From Thermoflexales bacterium (GTDB lineage: Bacteria > Chloroflexota > Anaerolineae > Fen-1058): DNA of 5,817 nucleotides. The position numbers were made by a program, and so were the translations under genes. This document shows positions 5,616-5,817 of the stretch, in pieces. The notes beneath the pieces are model-generated. The model made no database searches, was not told the origin of the DNA, and was given only the letters and a program-made list of their open reading frames with translations. The first letter of the stretch is position 1; every line of letters starts with the position of its first letter. The stretch lies in the NCBI GenBank assembly GCA_017882055.1, contig JADGQE010000269.1:1-5817 (forward strand), read 5' to 3'.

Positions 5616-5664
5616 AAGAGACCTGGTTTCTCCTGCTCCACCAGAGCCAGAAACCAGGTCTCTT
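5616..5664. repeat. Long hairpin with perfect 16-bp stem
   Basis: AAGAGACCTGGTTTCT (5616-5631) pairs perfectly with AGAAACCAGGTCTCTT (5649-5664). A small inner stem GCTC/GAGC (5635-5638 with 5644-5647) lies in the loop. It begins 14 nt after the stop codon of the truncated minus-strand gene, where a 3'-end processing or termination hairpin would be expected, but no T run follows on that strand. Related GAAACC/GGTTTC palindromes are, to my recollection, frequent between genes in Chloroflexota and cyanobacteria, so this may be a genome-wide repeat. Confidence 0.6.
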
Positions 5665-5678
5665 CTTGTGCCGTTGCT

Positions 5679-5817
5679 CTAAGGCGCGGTGACTACAAAA
5701 TTGTCGAAGTCGATGGTGACGCCGGGCTTGTCGAATGTCCCGGCCACCAGGCCGACATCGCCGCTGCTCAGTGCGCTGCCGGTGATGGTTTCGACTTCCT
5801 GGCCGTTGACGATCAGG
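5679..5817 (-). CDS. C-terminal end of a beta-rich, LamG/concanavalin-like protein (5' end outside window)
   Basis: Only the last 45 residues are visible, ending in a TAG at 5681-5679. They include LIVNGQEVETITG, then SGDVGLVAGTFDKPGV, then FDNFVVTAP at the end. This pattern of a strand with NGQ, a GxVGLxAGTF turn and a terminal FDNF/FDDF strand is common at the C-terminus of laminin-G/concanavalin-A-like or 3-keto-disaccharide hydrolase-like (DUF1080) domains, often on secreted proteins or lipoproteins of Chloroflexota. The full function cannot be told from this piece. It lies upstream of the kinase on the same strand but is separated by 300 bp with hairpins, so it is probably a separate transcription unit. 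Confidence 0.75.
   Translation of the reverse strand, partial: LIVNGQEVETITGSALSSGDVGLVAGTFDKPGVTIDFDNFVVTAP

Larger units (their letters stand above)
5379..5678. other. Structured intergenic region between the truncated gene and the kinase
   Basis: This 300-bp stretch has no convincing gene. An 84-codon open frame on the minus strand (5641-5387) runs through hairpins and repeats and has no recognisable protein character. From the kinase side it contains the extended -10 promoter, a MITE-like element, a T-run hairpin and a 16-bp stem hairpin, each listed separately. Confidence 0.7.

Noticed and set aside
5387..5641. 84-codon minus-strand open frame upstream of the kinase
   Set aside because: It crosses two hairpins and the mobile element, overlaps the promoter, and the translation has no domain-like features.
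5723..5745. Hairpin GCCGGG...CCCGGC
   Set aside because: It lies inside coding sequence of the truncated gene and is explained by GC-rich codons.
1..5817. CRISPR array, tRNA or rRNA gene
   Set aside because: No regularly spaced repeat of suitable length and no tRNA or rRNA signature was seen on either strand.

Overview
The window suggests a bacterium of moderate to high GC, most likely from the Chloroflexota. This rests on the multi-GAF hybrid kinase, a receiver fused to a Roadblock/LC7-like domain, a truncated gene ending like a LamG-type surface protein, degenerate heptamer repeats and long perfect hairpins between genes. It is an inference from style, not a match. Cyanobacterial relatives cannot be ruled out, although only one copy of the HIP1 octamer GCGATCGC was noticed (near 4660), which argues against HIP1-rich lineages.

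Every supported gene is on the minus strand, so the locus reads from right to left. At 5817-5679 is the end of a beta-rich protein gene. Positions 5678-5379 form a structured intergenic region. It holds a long hairpin, a second hairpin with a T run, a MITE-like 102-bp element with terminal inverted repeats and an exact 8-bp target duplication, and a strong extended -10 promoter. At 5378-2346 is a 1010-residue soluble hybrid sensor kinase (receiver, PAS, three GAFs, HisKA, HATPase). At 2345-2206 is a heptamer-repeat spacer with nested inverted repeats. At 2205-1402 is an OmpR-type response regulator. At 1401-1171 is a regulatory spacer with three GCAA-ended 11-bp tandem repeats over a putative -35 region. 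At 1170-328 is a receiver plus Roadblock/LC7-like protein. At 275 to the window edge is a CheY/DivK-like single-domain receiver, cut off.

Together this looks like one cytoplasmic signalling cassette: one kinase, its own receiver and three further receivers with different outputs (DNA binding, protein interaction, and phosphate shuttle or other). The kinase appears to start from its own promoter on an almost leaderless transcript. The spacer before the Roadblock gene looks like a PhoB/OmpR-type binding site, so the wHTH regulator may switch on the two downstream receiver genes. The most noteworthy points are the MITE-like element, the 11-bp repeat array, the leaderless promoter and the Roadblock fusion.
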